Shown here: positions 1 through 11,416 of the stretch, one piece after another | How the letters are laid out: the number at the start of each line of letters is the position of its first letter | How positions within the stretch are numbered: position 1 is the first letter of the stretch | Source: Knufia peltigerae | Taxonomy: Eukaryota > Ascomycota > Eurotiomycetes > Chaetothyriales > Trichomeriaceae | Assembly: GCA_030247855.1 (NCBI GenBank) | Contig: JAPDRN010000026.1 | Span: 248,001 to 312,000, forward strand | Length of the DNA: 64,000 bases | Reading direction: 5' to 3' | The notes under the pieces: generated by a model | Told to the model about the DNA's origin: nothing | The model's input: the letters and a program-made list of their open reading frames with translations, nothing else | Databases searched by the model: none | Made by a program: the position numbers and the translations under genes

Positions 1-923
1 TAATTGGAGACAAAGCCCAGTAGATGAATGCTGTCCACATCCTGGAACGTGGCGCTGCTTCTTGAGAAGAGATTGCGCATTGCCTGGCGATGAACAAGTC
101 GTTCATCGAGAGCGCGTTTTGCCGTTTCGGCGGAATCTCTGCAGCACAAAAAGTCTCCTTGTTGGGATGCATTGATATACTCCCACATACTCAAAGATTG
201 AGGCAAATCCTGGGAAGTTAGGCAGACGATTGGTGCACCAAGAGCTAGAATTCCCGTCAAAGATCGAGGACTGAGTGAGTTGCCTGAAGATTTGATCTTT
301 GCGCTGATCCTCTGGATAACCTGACTCTTGAGTTGCAGGAGCTTGGTTTTGTTTCCCTGTCCCGTCAAGGCCATGGTATGTGCGTAACTGAGTAAAAGGC
401 ATCCACTTAACATGATCAAATAGTCTTCGTGGTCACTCGTTATGAATTTCTGAACAAATTGCTGTCCGAAAAACTTAAACATTGGCAAGAATGCCGTCGA
501 CAAAGAGACAGTCTTCTGAAGATCAAGAGGTGCCGGAACTAGGTATTGTAGGTAGTTCGGTTGAATATGCTTCGGACATCTGGAGGTCCCCATGGGTTTG
601 GCATAGGTGTCCTTGATCTTCTCAGCTCTCGCTGACCTTCGGCGCTGCATAGTCATCGGTCCCAAAGGAAACGCTCCAACTTTGCTGTCGCTCAGCACAC
701 TGGGGATTTTGTCAGCGGCATCATTGATGGAGTCGATGTTCTTTTCCTGTCTCAAGGCGTCCTTGTTGGCTTCGTGTTGTTGCTGAGCAGGCCCGCCCCA
801 ATATGCCGCATGGCTCCTTGCCGCGTGGGACCTCTTCATTCGCCATCCTGATCCGTCGGATTCGGATTGCAATGTGACGAAATAGAACTTTGATGGAGGC
901 TTTATTTTCTTACGGCTCGGCAT
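1..923 (-). CDS. Fungal transcription-factor-like hypothetical protein, 3' part cut by window edge
   Basis: An open frame of 307 codons starts at ATG 921-923 and runs without a stop off the left edge, so only the N-terminal part is present. The N terminus is basic (MPSRKKIKPPSKFYFVTL), followed by an Arg/His-rich stretch around residues 28-42. Hydrophobic helical segments (near residues 150-185 and 225-240) resemble the alpha-helical domain of the many ascomycete proteins annotated as fungal-specific transcription-factor domain proteins that lack a zinc cluster. No Cys6 motif is visible. The family call rests on this general pattern, not on a catalytic motif. No intron is needed in the visible part. 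Function is unknown; a regulator role is only an inference. Confidence 0.6.
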   Translation of the reverse strand, partial: MPSRKKIKPPSKFYFVTLQSESDGSGWRMKRSHAARSHAAYWGGPAQQQHEANKDALRQEKNIDSINDAADKIPSVLSDSKVGAFPLGPMTMQRRRSARAEKIKDTYAKPMGTSRCPKHIQPNYLQYLVPAPLDLQKTVSLSTAFLPMFKFFGQQFVQKFITSDHEDYLIMLSGCLLLSYAHTMALTGQGNKTKLLQLKSQVIQRISAKIKSSGNSLSPRSLTGILALGAPIVCLTSQDLPQSLSMWEYINASQQGDFLCCRDSAETAKRALDERLVHRQAMRNLFSRSSATFQDVDSIHLLGFVSN

Positions 924-2552
924 TGTCAGAGATGAGTTGTTGAGCTGTCGTTTTGATTTTTTTCTACGATCGATGGTTCCATCATCTTCTTGCTTTGAAT
1001 ATTGAAGATCCTATGCAACCATGAGTGCCTCGCGAGGTTGAGAGGTTCTTCCAGCGAGCTCGTCAACTACATCGTCATACCGCCGAATAGTGCCGCCTCG
1101 TGAGCCTGACCCAACGGTAGGTCAAAGTCCAGTATTTTTGATCATGTCTCGATACCACATCAGATATTGAGACAGATCCAAGACCAAGCGACATTAAAAT
1201 ACAGATCGCTGCGTTGCAGGTAGATCGAGGCTGGTTCGAAGCATTGCCCAGCAAGCCTAGGCCGTGCTTAAGTAAGCCGACTGACTATTGTGCATGCCGC
1301 CTTCACGACACGCTATTCCTATCCAGGCAGTTACAGGGTACACACGGCTCAAAGCTGTAGCATTTCGCGCACTTCTTCAACCAAAGAACATCCTAGGCAT
1401 TAGCCACAAAACAATCAAAGTGCGCTACGCCGTATTGTCGACCCTCGAGGCTGAACGTGTGAGCCACCATAAAGTATTGCTTGAGTATAGGGAGTTTATC
1501 CACGAGATGAAAGTTACGTCCTCTCGCTTCTCTCAGGAATCTGGGCCCTCGCCCGGAAGTCAACCCGAAGTCATCTTTGTGAGACTTTCTTTATATGGTA
1601 AGGAAGTTGCCTAATAGGGCCAACTCATTTTTATTTCATGCACCGACACGGAGATTGGTAGTAGTTTTGTAGTAGTTATGCAGACCTTTTGTAGACGTTT
1701 TCAGCCGCGCGTGTTCCTTCCGCTTTGACGAGACTCTCATGTCTCGAATCGGTATCTCTGCGTCCCAATTGCCCCGAGTTATGAAGCCAAATAGCCCTGG
1801 AGGCGATATAAGGATTTTGATCGTGGTAACGTTACGGAGTACCATTGGAACAACTACCACATCTAGGATTTGCTACCACGAATCCTAGCTTATTCTACGT
1901 TACCTGTTTTCGGCCGGGAAGCGACAGAGGCCGAGTACCTGACATAAAGTGCGCTAAACCATGTCCTCGTGCGGGAAAGTCACTGCGCCAGAGTGCTCAT
2001 TGGTTCTGGAAACGAGTATGGCAGCCACTCCATACCTTGTTCTTATATACGCACCATCTCGATGTCCTCAAGTGCTGCTCGGAGTCGAAATAAGAATCAG
2101 AAGTCCCTGTCCCAACTACCACTTCAGTCATGACCCAGACTATCATCGAAAGGTCGGTATCTTTGACGGTCCTACCGAACCTCCGTCCCTTGTGATCTGC
2201 ATAGGATGATTTTGGACTTTCAGCACCTTTATGCCTTCTCAACGTGATAGAGATACCAAGATGAACGAGCTCGGGTCAAACAAGGATTTTTTCCAGCCGG
2301 GTGGACACTTCTTTTACTCAGTCCAAGTCGGACCTGGGGTTGTTGTGACGCCGACAACTTATCTGGGGTAAGGCTCCTTGTCTGAAGCTTTACGTTTTAC
2401 ATGCTATAAGTTCTCATACTTTCCCATGCTTGAAGCGACAAGAGTGATATATCGACTTCCTCTCAACTTCTCTCAACTTCAGTTCTTCATTTTTTTATCG
2501 CCTTCTCAAAGACCAATCGAGTGTACCTGCACCACAGCGCGAGAAGCCAACA
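924..2552. other. Intergenic region, divergent promoters
   Basis: This is the shared upstream region of the truncated gene on the left and the FAD monooxygenase on the right. Several short open frames occur but none has coding-like composition, splice support or a recognisable motif. A pyrimidine-rich stretch with a repeated CTCTCAACTT unit lies at about 2459-2482, close upstream of the monooxygenase start, as is common near fungal transcription starts. Nothing else was recognised. Confidence 0.5.
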
Positions 2553-3967
2553 ATGAGCAGTAATTCCGCTGCGACCAACCAGAAGGATGTCCTTGTCATC
2601 GGGGCTGGCCCTGGGAATCTTGCACTGGCACAAATCCTGAGGAAACATGACATTCCATTCCAAATCTTTGAGCGTGATGATAAGATTGATCCTCGCCGTC
2701 AAGGATGGTCATTTGCCTTGATTGAGTAAGCAGGACTTGCATCTATTGGGACATGGTTTGCTGACAATGCTATCTACCTCAGAGCGCTGCACGAGCTACC
2801 GCCGCTGATCTCAGATGATCTCGGTGACATTCACACGACGAGCGTAAATCACAACATTGGAGTCAACAAAGACACCATGACGATCGTCCAAGCAGCGTCT
2901 GGCCAGATCATGGCTGTTCTGGGGAATCGCCTCCCCGACGAACCGGGACATCTCATCAGGGGCGATCGTCAACGTTTGCGTGAGTACTTTTCTCAGCATC
3001 TTGACCTGCAGGTCGGCAAGATCTTCTCACACTACGAGGAGGACGCGGAAGGGGTCACGGCGTTTTTCACCGACGGTACTTCCGCCCGAGGCTGTATGCT
3101 TGTTGGCGGTGATGGACTTCGTTCCAAAGTCCGAGAACAACTTTTGGCAGGCTACACCGAACCCGACGCCGCCAAACTCGAGCCGAGCCAATGGATTCCC
3201 ATATTCGGACAATGCGAGTTGTCGCGAGAGCAATTTGAACCAATACACGACTTCTCCTCTGCAGGTATTTTGGCCGCTGGACCAACGATACGATATGTAA
3301 GCAATCCTAGCCAGTTCTTGTTTGGATACATACGAAGTCTACCTACCACACCTTGCTGACGAAATCAAAGATGATTGGACCCAGGGAGATCCAAGCCGAT
3401 AGATCTTCTGCCTCTTACTACTGGGCGGGAGCCTATGCCAGCCAGGGCGAAACTCAGAGCGAATGGGCAGCAGAAGCGGAGTGGGTTCAGAATGCAACCA
3501 GACAGGAATTGTTCGGCAGGAGCAAGAAACTGACCGAGAACTTTGCACCGTTTCTGACCAAGATAATCGACTACACGGGAGTCGAAGGTATGCTCACCCG
3601 GCCACCTCGATTCATCGAGTACGTGTCACCCAGACAGCTCCCTCGTGGCCGAGTCACCCTCCTCGGCGATGCTGTTCACACGATGGTCCCATTTCGTGGG
3701 CAGGGGGCAAACACCGCCATCCGTGATGCCTGTGACCTGGGTAGGTTGTTGATCAAGGCAGGTGGTGTCCCCCAGGCGCCCGAGGATCTGTTGCAGGAGT
3801 ATGCTAGCAACATCTTGCCCAGAGGTCGGGAGATGGTTCTCTCAAGTCGAGCTTCCGGCCAGCAGCTTCAGGGCGTCTTGGCCGCGACCAAAGGACGTGT
3901 GGATACCTTTGTGGGTGCAGGAAGTCCTCCGTCAGGTGTTATTCCTCTGGCTGGAGCTCACGCCTGA
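2553..3967 (+). CDS. FAD-dependent aromatic-type monooxygenase (PF01494-like)
   Basis: Three exons (2553-2725, 2783-3296, 3371-3967) give a 427-residue flavoprotein. The N-terminal dinucleotide-binding motif is VIGAGPGNLALAQIL with the acidic end of the fold at FERDD (about residues 14-42). The DG motif appears as GGDGLRSKV near residue 155. The GD motif, which contacts FAD ribose, appears as LLGDAVHTMVPFRGQGANTA near residue 330. Enzymes of this group use NAD(P)H and O2 to hydroxylate or epoxidise aromatic or polyketide-like substrates; the substrate cannot be read from sequence. There is no signal peptide. Both introns have GT-AG ends and CTGAC-type branch sites (57 and 74 nt). It stands alone, about 25 kb from the catabolic cluster, between two poorly characterised genes, so its pathway is unknown. 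Confidence 0.9.
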
Positions 3968-4225
3968 GAGCAGGCCATCGGCAAGATGAAGCCATGAAGT
4001 CGTTCAATCTACCCTCATGACATTTGATTTTGCTGCTGTCCATCCCACGCCACTAAATGTTGGATAAACAGTGCCAATGGTCGTTGTCGTACCAAACTAC
4101 TGTGACGTTTTCAGCCTCCTTCCTAACGTAGAACTGACTCCTGTGCGCATATGAACCATTGCCCTAGCGTCGAAGATCTCGTTTATTGCATCTATTCGTT
4201 GAATGGTTCAACATGTCAATAGCTC

Positions 4226-4588
4226 CTAAATATCGTACTCCTCACAGCACGTGAAACAGGCCATCATTCCCGTGCAAAATAAGCACCAAAAACATCCGTC
4301 ATCCATGTCATCACATCCTCCTCTCAAGTTCGTCCTGACGTGTGCCGGGGGTGGAGCAGTGACGACCGTGGCTGGCTCTTGTGGTTGAATTGTGCAGGCC
4401 TGAGTTGTCGTCGTGGTCGTGGCCGTGGTCGTGGTCGTTGTGACATCTATGTCAGGTTCGGGTTCCGGAGCCTGTGAAGCAATCGATACCCGTCCAGGTG
4501 GGGCATATACTCGTTCAGCCATTGGCGATATCGGGTCTATCATCGTACTGTTTTGAGATTCGAGCGAAGGTGACGCTGGAAGAACCAT
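4226..4588 (-). CDS. Small cysteine-rich protein with threonine run; 5' end uncertain
   Basis: The listed frame encodes 120 residues: a Pro/Glu-rich middle, a run of about a dozen threonines (with one Ala and a few Val/Asp around it), then a C-terminal cysteine cluster DDGCFWCLFCTGMMACFTCC ending in EEYDI. The last 25 residues are hydrophobic and Cys-rich, like CYSTM-type or palmitoylated membrane tails, but I do not recognise the family. The frame stays open upstream to about 4770 and reads protein-like there (for example GQLYIETTIRFINGEVVVT), without an ATG. A 5' exon or a more distant start is therefore likely, and I could not find a splice join that keeps phase. A TATAAAT lies near 4874 on this strand. 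Coding status is plausible and the exact model is not settled. Confidence 0.45.
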   Translation of the reverse strand: MVLPASPSLESQNSTMIDPISPMAERVYAPPGRVSIASQAPEPEPDIDVTTTTTTATTTTTTQACTIQPQEPATVVTAPPPAHVRTNLRGGCDDMDDGCFWCLFCTGMMACFTCCEEYDI

Positions 4589-5850
4589 TGAAGGGGGAAA
4601 CAGGCCGAGTGTTGTACGTGTGACAACAACCTCCCCGTTGATGAACCGGATCGTGGTTTCAATATATAACTGTCCCTCCTTCCGAGGCTGCGTGATATTC
4701 GTCGGTGGCCGACACTCGATAGTGGTATGACAGACAAGTTTGGCAGACGAGTGTAACGTAAGTATGTATACCCTCCCTCAGGTTTGAAGATCGTGATGGT
4801 TCCTTGTAGACACTGTGACGAGACCCAAAAAGATGATGAGTCTGGGGTGAGTAGGAGTCTGGCGCAAAAGAATCAAATTTATACTGTTCTGTAGTAGTTC
4901 CACAAACGGTCCTTTGCAGTCATCCGTCGTTTGCACTGAGGTGGTATCACCCTATGACTTACCACTTCGTGAATTCCACCAACAGTTATCCGGCCACACT
5001 TTTCGAGTCATGGTGTCATTTTAGTGCGTTGACGGTGACCTCACGTATCAAGACCCAAAGTGATGCTGTTCGGAAACAGAAAGTTCCCATTACCTTTATA
5101 TCGATCGAGCTGGTTGGTACTGGGGATATGTTGTACGTTGTATGTCGTTGGTGTGATGTGATGAGATGTGGTCGTACCGAACAAAAGCATAGGGATAGCC
5201 TCCATTGTTGAGCATCACATGTACATCCAGTTCACAAAGCAAGGCACCTTCCACTGAGGCCGTCGCTGAACTTGCAAGCTACCCTTTTGCCTGCCCCTGA
5301 GTCGCATAAAAGTATCCTTATCGTGGACCTCATTTTTGGGTCTGCATTATCCGTAGATTCGGGCTCTGTCTTCGTGATGGTCACTTGACCAGATTGAATG
5401 GACCCATTCCTCCAGTATGCCTTGTTCTTAGGCTTTGTCAGGAAACTAGAGAAAACCATGTCGAAGCCCTCGAGGAATAGAAGGTGCAAAGAGTGCAAGC
5501 ACATAAGCTGTAGCCTGTCTCTAGTTGCCGCTTTCAATATCTCCTTACACTGTAAGAGTGTCCTCAGATTGAGAACAACCCAGTGAGTGATAAAGCGGCA
5601 ATAGCACAACACCCGATTAGAGTCAATCTTCAAACCTTGGCATAATTTCTCCGCAAACTCGAACCCAGCATTGCAATGCCAAAAAGTGTTTGACCTGCGC
5701 CTTCGATTCCGAAAAGAAACATACAACAATTGTCGCAAATCCTCTCTCCGCGATCGAACACGTTGAGCCCGACTCTTATTCTCGCGCAAATATTCTCCTC
5801 GAGACCACCTTCAACCCAGTACACCCACAACACCCTTCCCAGCCGCCGCC
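4589..5850. other. Intergenic region between the Cys-rich gene and SmG
   Basis: This region holds the possible 5' part of the cysteine-rich gene (4589-4770 region) and the leader of the SmG gene. A 185-codon antisense frame at 5232-5789 has no protein-like character. The last 100 bases before the SmG start are C-rich (ACACCCACAACACCC), as is usual for fungal 5' leaders. Confidence 0.4.
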
Positions 5851-6264
5851 ATGCCTCAAGCACAACCAGAACTCAGGAAGGTATTGTACCTACCCACCCA
5901 CCTACTCCTGCTCGCTGGAGATAAAATGTCCCTCCCGTATATGTGATGACGGTACTTTTGCTGACACCTGCCCGCGTTACAAACAATAGTACATGGAAAA
6001 GCGCCTGTTTGTCCAACTCAACGCCAATCGAAAAGTCATTGGTATCCTGAGAGGTTACGATGTATGTTTTCGTTTTCTTTCCTGAGTTGCCGCACTCAAG
6101 AACGAGTGACTGACCAAACACAGGTCTTTCTCAATATAGTCTTGGACGACGCCGTCGAAGAGAAGCCAGGCGGTGAACGCGAACGTCTAGGAATGGTAGT
6201 CATCCGTGGAAACAGCGTTGTTATGCTCGAAGCCCTGGAGCGCATGGGCGATGACCGACGATGA
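5851..6264 (+). CDS. SMX2: Small nuclear ribonucleoprotein G (Sm core protein)
   Basis: Three exons (5851-5880, 5990-6061, 6124-6264) encode 80 residues, the normal length for SmG. The Sm1 motif is visible as KRLFVQLNANRKVIGILRGYD and the Sm2 motif as the nearly universal GMVVIRGNSVVMLEALE. The protein is one of seven that form the heptameric ring on the U-rich site of U1, U2, U4 and U5 snRNAs in the nucleus. The introns are 109 and 62 nt, and the first interrupts the N-terminal helix after LRK. Both joins preserve frame and restore the conserved PELRKYMEKRL stretch. The 3' end converges on TAF2 with about 350 bases between stop codons. Confidence 0.97.
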
Positions 6265-6620
6265 TCACCAAACGAATCCTTCAAAGTATCAAAATTGACG
6301 GCGCATTGGAATTACCACGATAAATGTTGATTGGCATGGACGCGAGGCGCAGGCTCAAAAAATCATGTTCTTCTAAAGATTCATGAAAATCGGGTACAAG
6401 GCTCTGGGCTTTTCCAAAAGATGTGTTTGGTTTGAATGCATTACGAATGCTACACTGTTATACAAAACATGCTATCTGGGTATCGACGGCGAACAAGCCT
6501 CTATGGTGGAAAGTCTAAGATTTCGGGTTGCGTCCGGGAGTGAAGTGTTGATGACAATGCGCAATTTTCGCTGCAAACGAATACTCGAGTTGTGATCGAA
6601 TCGACACCCTTTGCCACCGA

Positions 6621-9600
6621 TTAGTCCTTCGGAGGAGGCTTCAATTTGAGCACGACACGACCAGGCGCAGCACTCTGTGGTCGCGCTGCTGGTTGTTTTG
6701 GCGACGGCTGTGGCGGGGGAGGAGTGGGTGTGGGACGAGACGACTGCGAACCCATCTTGAACGTCAATTTCAAGCCTCCACTGCCACCAACACTGGGTCG
6801 AGAAGACATCTCTGGACGAGCCACCGGCGGAGGAGGAGGAGGAGGAGGTTGCCATTTCGGTACGGCCTTCGCCCTGACTTTTTGAGTAGGCACGAATCTG
6901 AGCTTGCCCTAAACAACACCGCGTTAGCTGAGATTTAAATCCAGAGTAAAAAGGATATTTTACCTTCCCGAGATTCTCGACCCGCCAGTACCGTGGCATC
7001 CGTAGACTGACTTTCATTTCATTCTTTGGTTCGTAGAGTAGTCGGCAGAATTCCAGCATGGTCTGCAAATCGTCTAGGGTAATCTGGTCATAGCACACAG
7101 CGTTCCAGAGAGCAGACTTGAGAGCTTCATGGCCTCCCAGCTCCCTTTTAAGGGCAGCCATTGCGCCTTCCATCGTCTGCCGCCTAGCTAGATCGGCCTG
7201 TCGAGCGTCGGCCGCAGCTGTATCCTCAATCACAAGTCCGTCGCCCGCAGGCTGGACAGTAGCGCTCTTGTCACCAATGGCACGCTTTGCCAGGACTCTA
7301 CCAAAAGCTCTTTGTAGACTCTGTCGAAGCCATGGGGAGGAGTCCGCAACCATACAGTATAACACATAACGAAGTACTGACGGCTCATCGAGGGCTTTCG
7401 GCGTTATGAGGACATTGTATGCAGCTTGCCGGAGCATGTCGTAGTTTCCCGGACGCGTATACTGCAAGAAATGCAGAGGTGAATATTGACTGATACCGGC
7501 GGCAGCAAGGACTGATTGACACTCAAGTGCTGTTCGCGAATACAAGTTTTGAAACGAGCTGGTCCATTCGTCCATACGACGATATCGATCAATTTCTTCG
7601 ACGAATTGGTTCTCGAGTTGGCTCATCTCATGCATCTCATCCTCGAGGTCAAGGTCCATGTCATCTACGCCGAGATGGTGCTGCGGGCGGGCAATAATCG
7701 CGGTCGTGAGCGCCTTCATGAGTCGAGCTACATAGAAAGCGTCCGAGTAATCGTTGGCAGAATTGTCGTTGAACTTGAGCTTGTCCAACAGAAATTCTTT
7801 GACTTCCTTTGGTGTATGCCCGCGGCTGTCTCGCACTCTGGAGATCGCTTCGATGATCTCGCATTGTAAAAGGTATGCCAGTTGATCTGAGAAGTTGTTT
7901 GGCCTTGTCATGGCTAGACCCTGTTCGGTGATACAATACAATTCTTCAAATGCTTTTTTGAGATGGAATAAGCCAATGTTCTTTGCATCATTTTCGTCTC
8001 TTGCATGTTTTACAAGGCCTTGCGCTGCTAGCGAACGCACCCCATGGAAGTATCGTCTGTCCATCAACGTTCGGATGAAGATGGATGACACAAGTGGCGA
8101 CGCAGGGTAACTTGAGATATGCCTCAACGCTTCGAGCTGCGCGACGACATCTCTATCCTGCTGAAGCTGTGAAGTGAACATGTACCCTGGCATCTGGAGA
8201 TTGATCTGGCAGATCCATTCAAAGTCAGCGTCTAGTCGTATCCATTCGTACGACTCAGAATTCATCCGCTCTTCGTCGTCGGCACTCCATTCAGTGATCT
8301 TCCAATTGGCAACATCTTCTTCGCTCTGCAGAACGTCGCCGAGACAGTAGACCAGAGCTTCACCCTCCTCCTCTCCGACCTCGGCAGCGGCTTTGGTGCT
8401 GGCTCTTGCTCGCTGCTTCTTGCTTCTCTTGAGTCGTTTGTATTTTGTGTTGTAAGGGATATCGAATGTAGTCTGGACATCCTTGATTTCCACAATGTGT
8501 TCGTATGGCGTTCCATCAGCCTCGTGAATTCTAATCGTCATAGGCCCTGTGAAAACAGGTTGTGCAGGAGCCGCATACACAGTCTGGAAGTCTTCACGAG
8601 CATCGCGAATGAATGACTCGACATCAAGCTCTCGGTCCGTTGTTGTAGTACCTTGGGTTTGCTTGATGAGCATCTCCACAACGAGCTTCTTCTTGTTGAA
8701 CCTCTGGAACGCAGAGAATCTTGGACAGCCCGCACCTTTGACCCATTGTGCCAGAAAGTCGTCATATTTGGTATGACCAAACCGCTCTGCCGTCTTCTGA
8801 AACAGGTCGGTCGAAAGGGCGTTGTTAACTAGATCGCCAGTTCGGGCTCGGGTAAGGATCTTTGCAAGTATGGCTGGCATTTTTGAAGTTCCTTGGGTCT
8901 TCGCGATGCGACGGTCCAGGATGAAAAGGACAACAGGTGCTTTGATAGCAATGAACTCATATTCAGCTGGATCAACATGGAGCAAAGCACCCATTTCGTA
9001 TATTGACGGGCGCTCGTGGTCGAGCTCATAGACACGGTCGGCTAATTGTTTCATGTGGTACCGATACTCGTTGTTACCGCACAGTTCTCTCATGAAGAGA
9101 TTCGTGATGAAGTAGGCGCCACCAATAATGACCCAATTGTCTCGTGGCTCTTCTGCAATGACATTGATGCCAATCCATTGCGCTACAATAGCATGTGCCA
9201 GTTGTCTTGTCACCTCTTGAGCAGGATCAATAACGTCCTCGGGGTAAAGTAACCTCGTGCTGCACATCGATATGCCGGCAAAAATGGATACGTCTGTGGG
9301 TATGTCTTCGATGAAGCACATCGAATATGACCGAAAGGGGCAAGAGATGTACTTGTGTACAACAAAGTCGATGGCTTTCGTCAGGGGGAGGCAGGTATTT
9401 TTAGTCTCTTCTGCACGGCCCGGCAAGCAAAATGCCAGCATTTCAACAGCGTTGCGACCAAGTTCTTCCACTTCTTGAGCATCGCGAAGCTCGCCTAGGT
9501 TGACGCGTTCAAAGGGGCCGATAGCAAATCCAATCTGCTGTGGGGCTAATTGTTGTGAGCAGGAGAAGGACACCGTTTTCTGGGTGTTATCGCTCTTGTC

Positions 9601-10461
9601 CAGAATTTCGTCGGTCAGCTCACCGGAGCATACTACGGTCATCTCTTTGCTTTCAAAGCCGTGCCGAGCGTCTTGGGAAGACGGGTCAATGTCGAGAGAA
9701 GAAAGATCAACGGACAGGGCTTGATTTAAAGCATCACCCACAGTCCGTGGACATCTGATGGATATATCCCAGGTGCATCGACTGTTGATAAGATCAACAC
9801 ACGGGAAAAGTGATGACGCACCCCCGCGCCCAAGCTTCGATCGAGTGTAGGCATGAGGCCAGCGACCGCTGCCACGTTTCCCTGCCACGAAGTGAAGAGT
9901 TTCTCGAGCGTGGCAGGTCTCAAATTCTATCACTAAAGTGAGGGGTGTGAATTTGGCAACAGTCGTGTCTGTCAAGGCCTGCGTGGTCTCTGCAGCAGAA
10001 GGACCTGCTATAGCAGGGTCTGAGATTTTGATGGAGCCCGAGGCTTGCGTGTGAACTTCAGCCACTTCAACGGGGAGGATCTTCAGCTTTTTAGGTAGAG
10101 TGACGATAAGATCCGGATCTGGGTCAGGACCAACCGATCGAGCGATCTTTTCGAACAGAAGATGGTGCTGATGAGCGGTACTATTGGAATGGAGGGCAAG
10201 TTGTTCACAAGGATCTTCGTGGCGCACTGAAGGAGGAGGTAGGTTGTTCACCAAAACCTTCTTGACAACACATATGCGGCCGTGAAGTCTGATTTCTCGC
10301 AGGTCTTGAGAATCGGGATAAATGGTGATCTCTGTTCTCCCCGCAATTTGTTGATTGAAATTGACATCAATGTCGACCTTCTGATGTGCAACGGTGAAAG
10401 ACGGGATTGGTACTGGCAATGGAGGCGCCAGCGACGGCTGCTGAAAGCCCGCAGAATCCAT
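6621..10461 (-). CDS. TAF2: TFIID subunit TAF2
   Basis: A long first exon (10461-6964) and a short second exon (6908-6621) encode 1261 residues; the 55-nt intron joins VENLGK to GKLRFVP. The body is an M1-aminopeptidase-like fold: WPHAYTRSKLGRGGASSLFP, CTWDISIRCPRT and the SCPFRSYSMCFIEDIP region are TAF2 signatures. Where an M1 peptidase has HExxH, this protein has RQLAHAIVAQWIG, so it is not an active protease, as expected of TAF2. The last 70 residues are proline-rich (a run of eight Pro) and basic. In yeast and human TFIID, TAF2 contacts core promoter DNA with TAF1. The start gives MDSAGFQQPSLAPPLPVPIP. It shares a 955-bp divergent upstream region with the EPT1-like gene. Confidence 0.96.
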
Positions 10462-11416
10462 TGCGACGAGATTTAGTTGGAGATCCTGTCTTGATAATGA
10501 ATCTGCATCATAAGCATGCTAAGTCGAGTTTCAGCTATGCGATGGCGAAGTGACACCGTCTAAGAATCATAGTGATCAAAGGTAAGAGAAGGTAGTCATG
10601 TGACCAGCGCAACCAGCCACGTAGAAAGTAGCAGCGTGAGAAGGCGTCAAATAGAAATCCCAACGAGGCTGCCTATCAATTGTTGTGAGGTTGGATAGCA
10701 AGAACGATCAATACCATGAAGGTTATTGTTTGATATTCGATGTTCGATGTTCGATGAGCGAAGCCGATGGCGACGCGACGGCACGTGAGAAACGAAAATG
10801 ATATGGAGAACAAATGACGCTAAATGACGCCGAGGATAGCGTTAATAGGCACCTAAAGATATCAAATGACATTGAATGACAAGGCATTCCCGCAAAGTCA
10901 CCCACTCTCTGCCTGTAGTACCTCACTAAATTCCACAGCCTAAAATATGGTCTTGGCACTAGCATACTCTGTCTGACTGCTCTTTTTGACCACCCGAGCG
11001 ACCCATGCGAATCTCTCAGGCGGCTCCTTGGGCCTGGACACTTGAAATATCCTTCAGTCAGACCAAACCAGCTTGGTTCACGCGCCGACTTCATGCTGCT
11101 TCGTTGGACAATAACAAGCGAACATGTTACATACGCATCCACTCCCTAAAATTTCAGAACTTCACTCTCTCCGTCTCTTTCCCTCTCTCAATCTGTTGGA
11201 GAAATTCTTCTGTTCTCTTCCTCACCTAGAGGAAGCTTCTGCTTGTCAATCACTGCCATTCTTTCAAAGAAAATCCCCTATGCGCCATGTACAGGTAGTG
11301 GTTGGAAACCTCTTCTCGTGAATCTCCCTTTTTTCTTCGATTCTGCCGGATATTTTCAGCGGCATAGACGTCTAGACACCTTTACGATCTTGCTTCAAGA
11401 CCCCGACGCAACAACA
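10462..11416. promoter_or_regulatory. Divergent promoter region, TAF2 / phosphotransferase
   Basis: Upstream region of two oppositely oriented genes. It contains tandem GATGTTC-like units at about 10738-10755, two ATGACGC copies near 10813-10831, and a long pyrimidine tract (CTCTCCGTCTCTTTCCCTCTC) near 11165-11187 before the phosphotransferase start. No gene was found in it. Confidence 0.5.

Noticed and set aside
1225..1250. GGTTCGAAGC resembling a tRNA T-arm
   Set aside because: No flanking stems or acceptor complement; it does not fold as a tRNA.
1288..1614. 108-codon plus-strand frame in the first spacer
   Set aside because: No recognisable motif or splice support; length is compatible with chance.
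5232..5789. 185-codon minus-strand frame before SmG
   Set aside because: No domain, low protein character, and it overlaps the SmG leader on the opposite strand.
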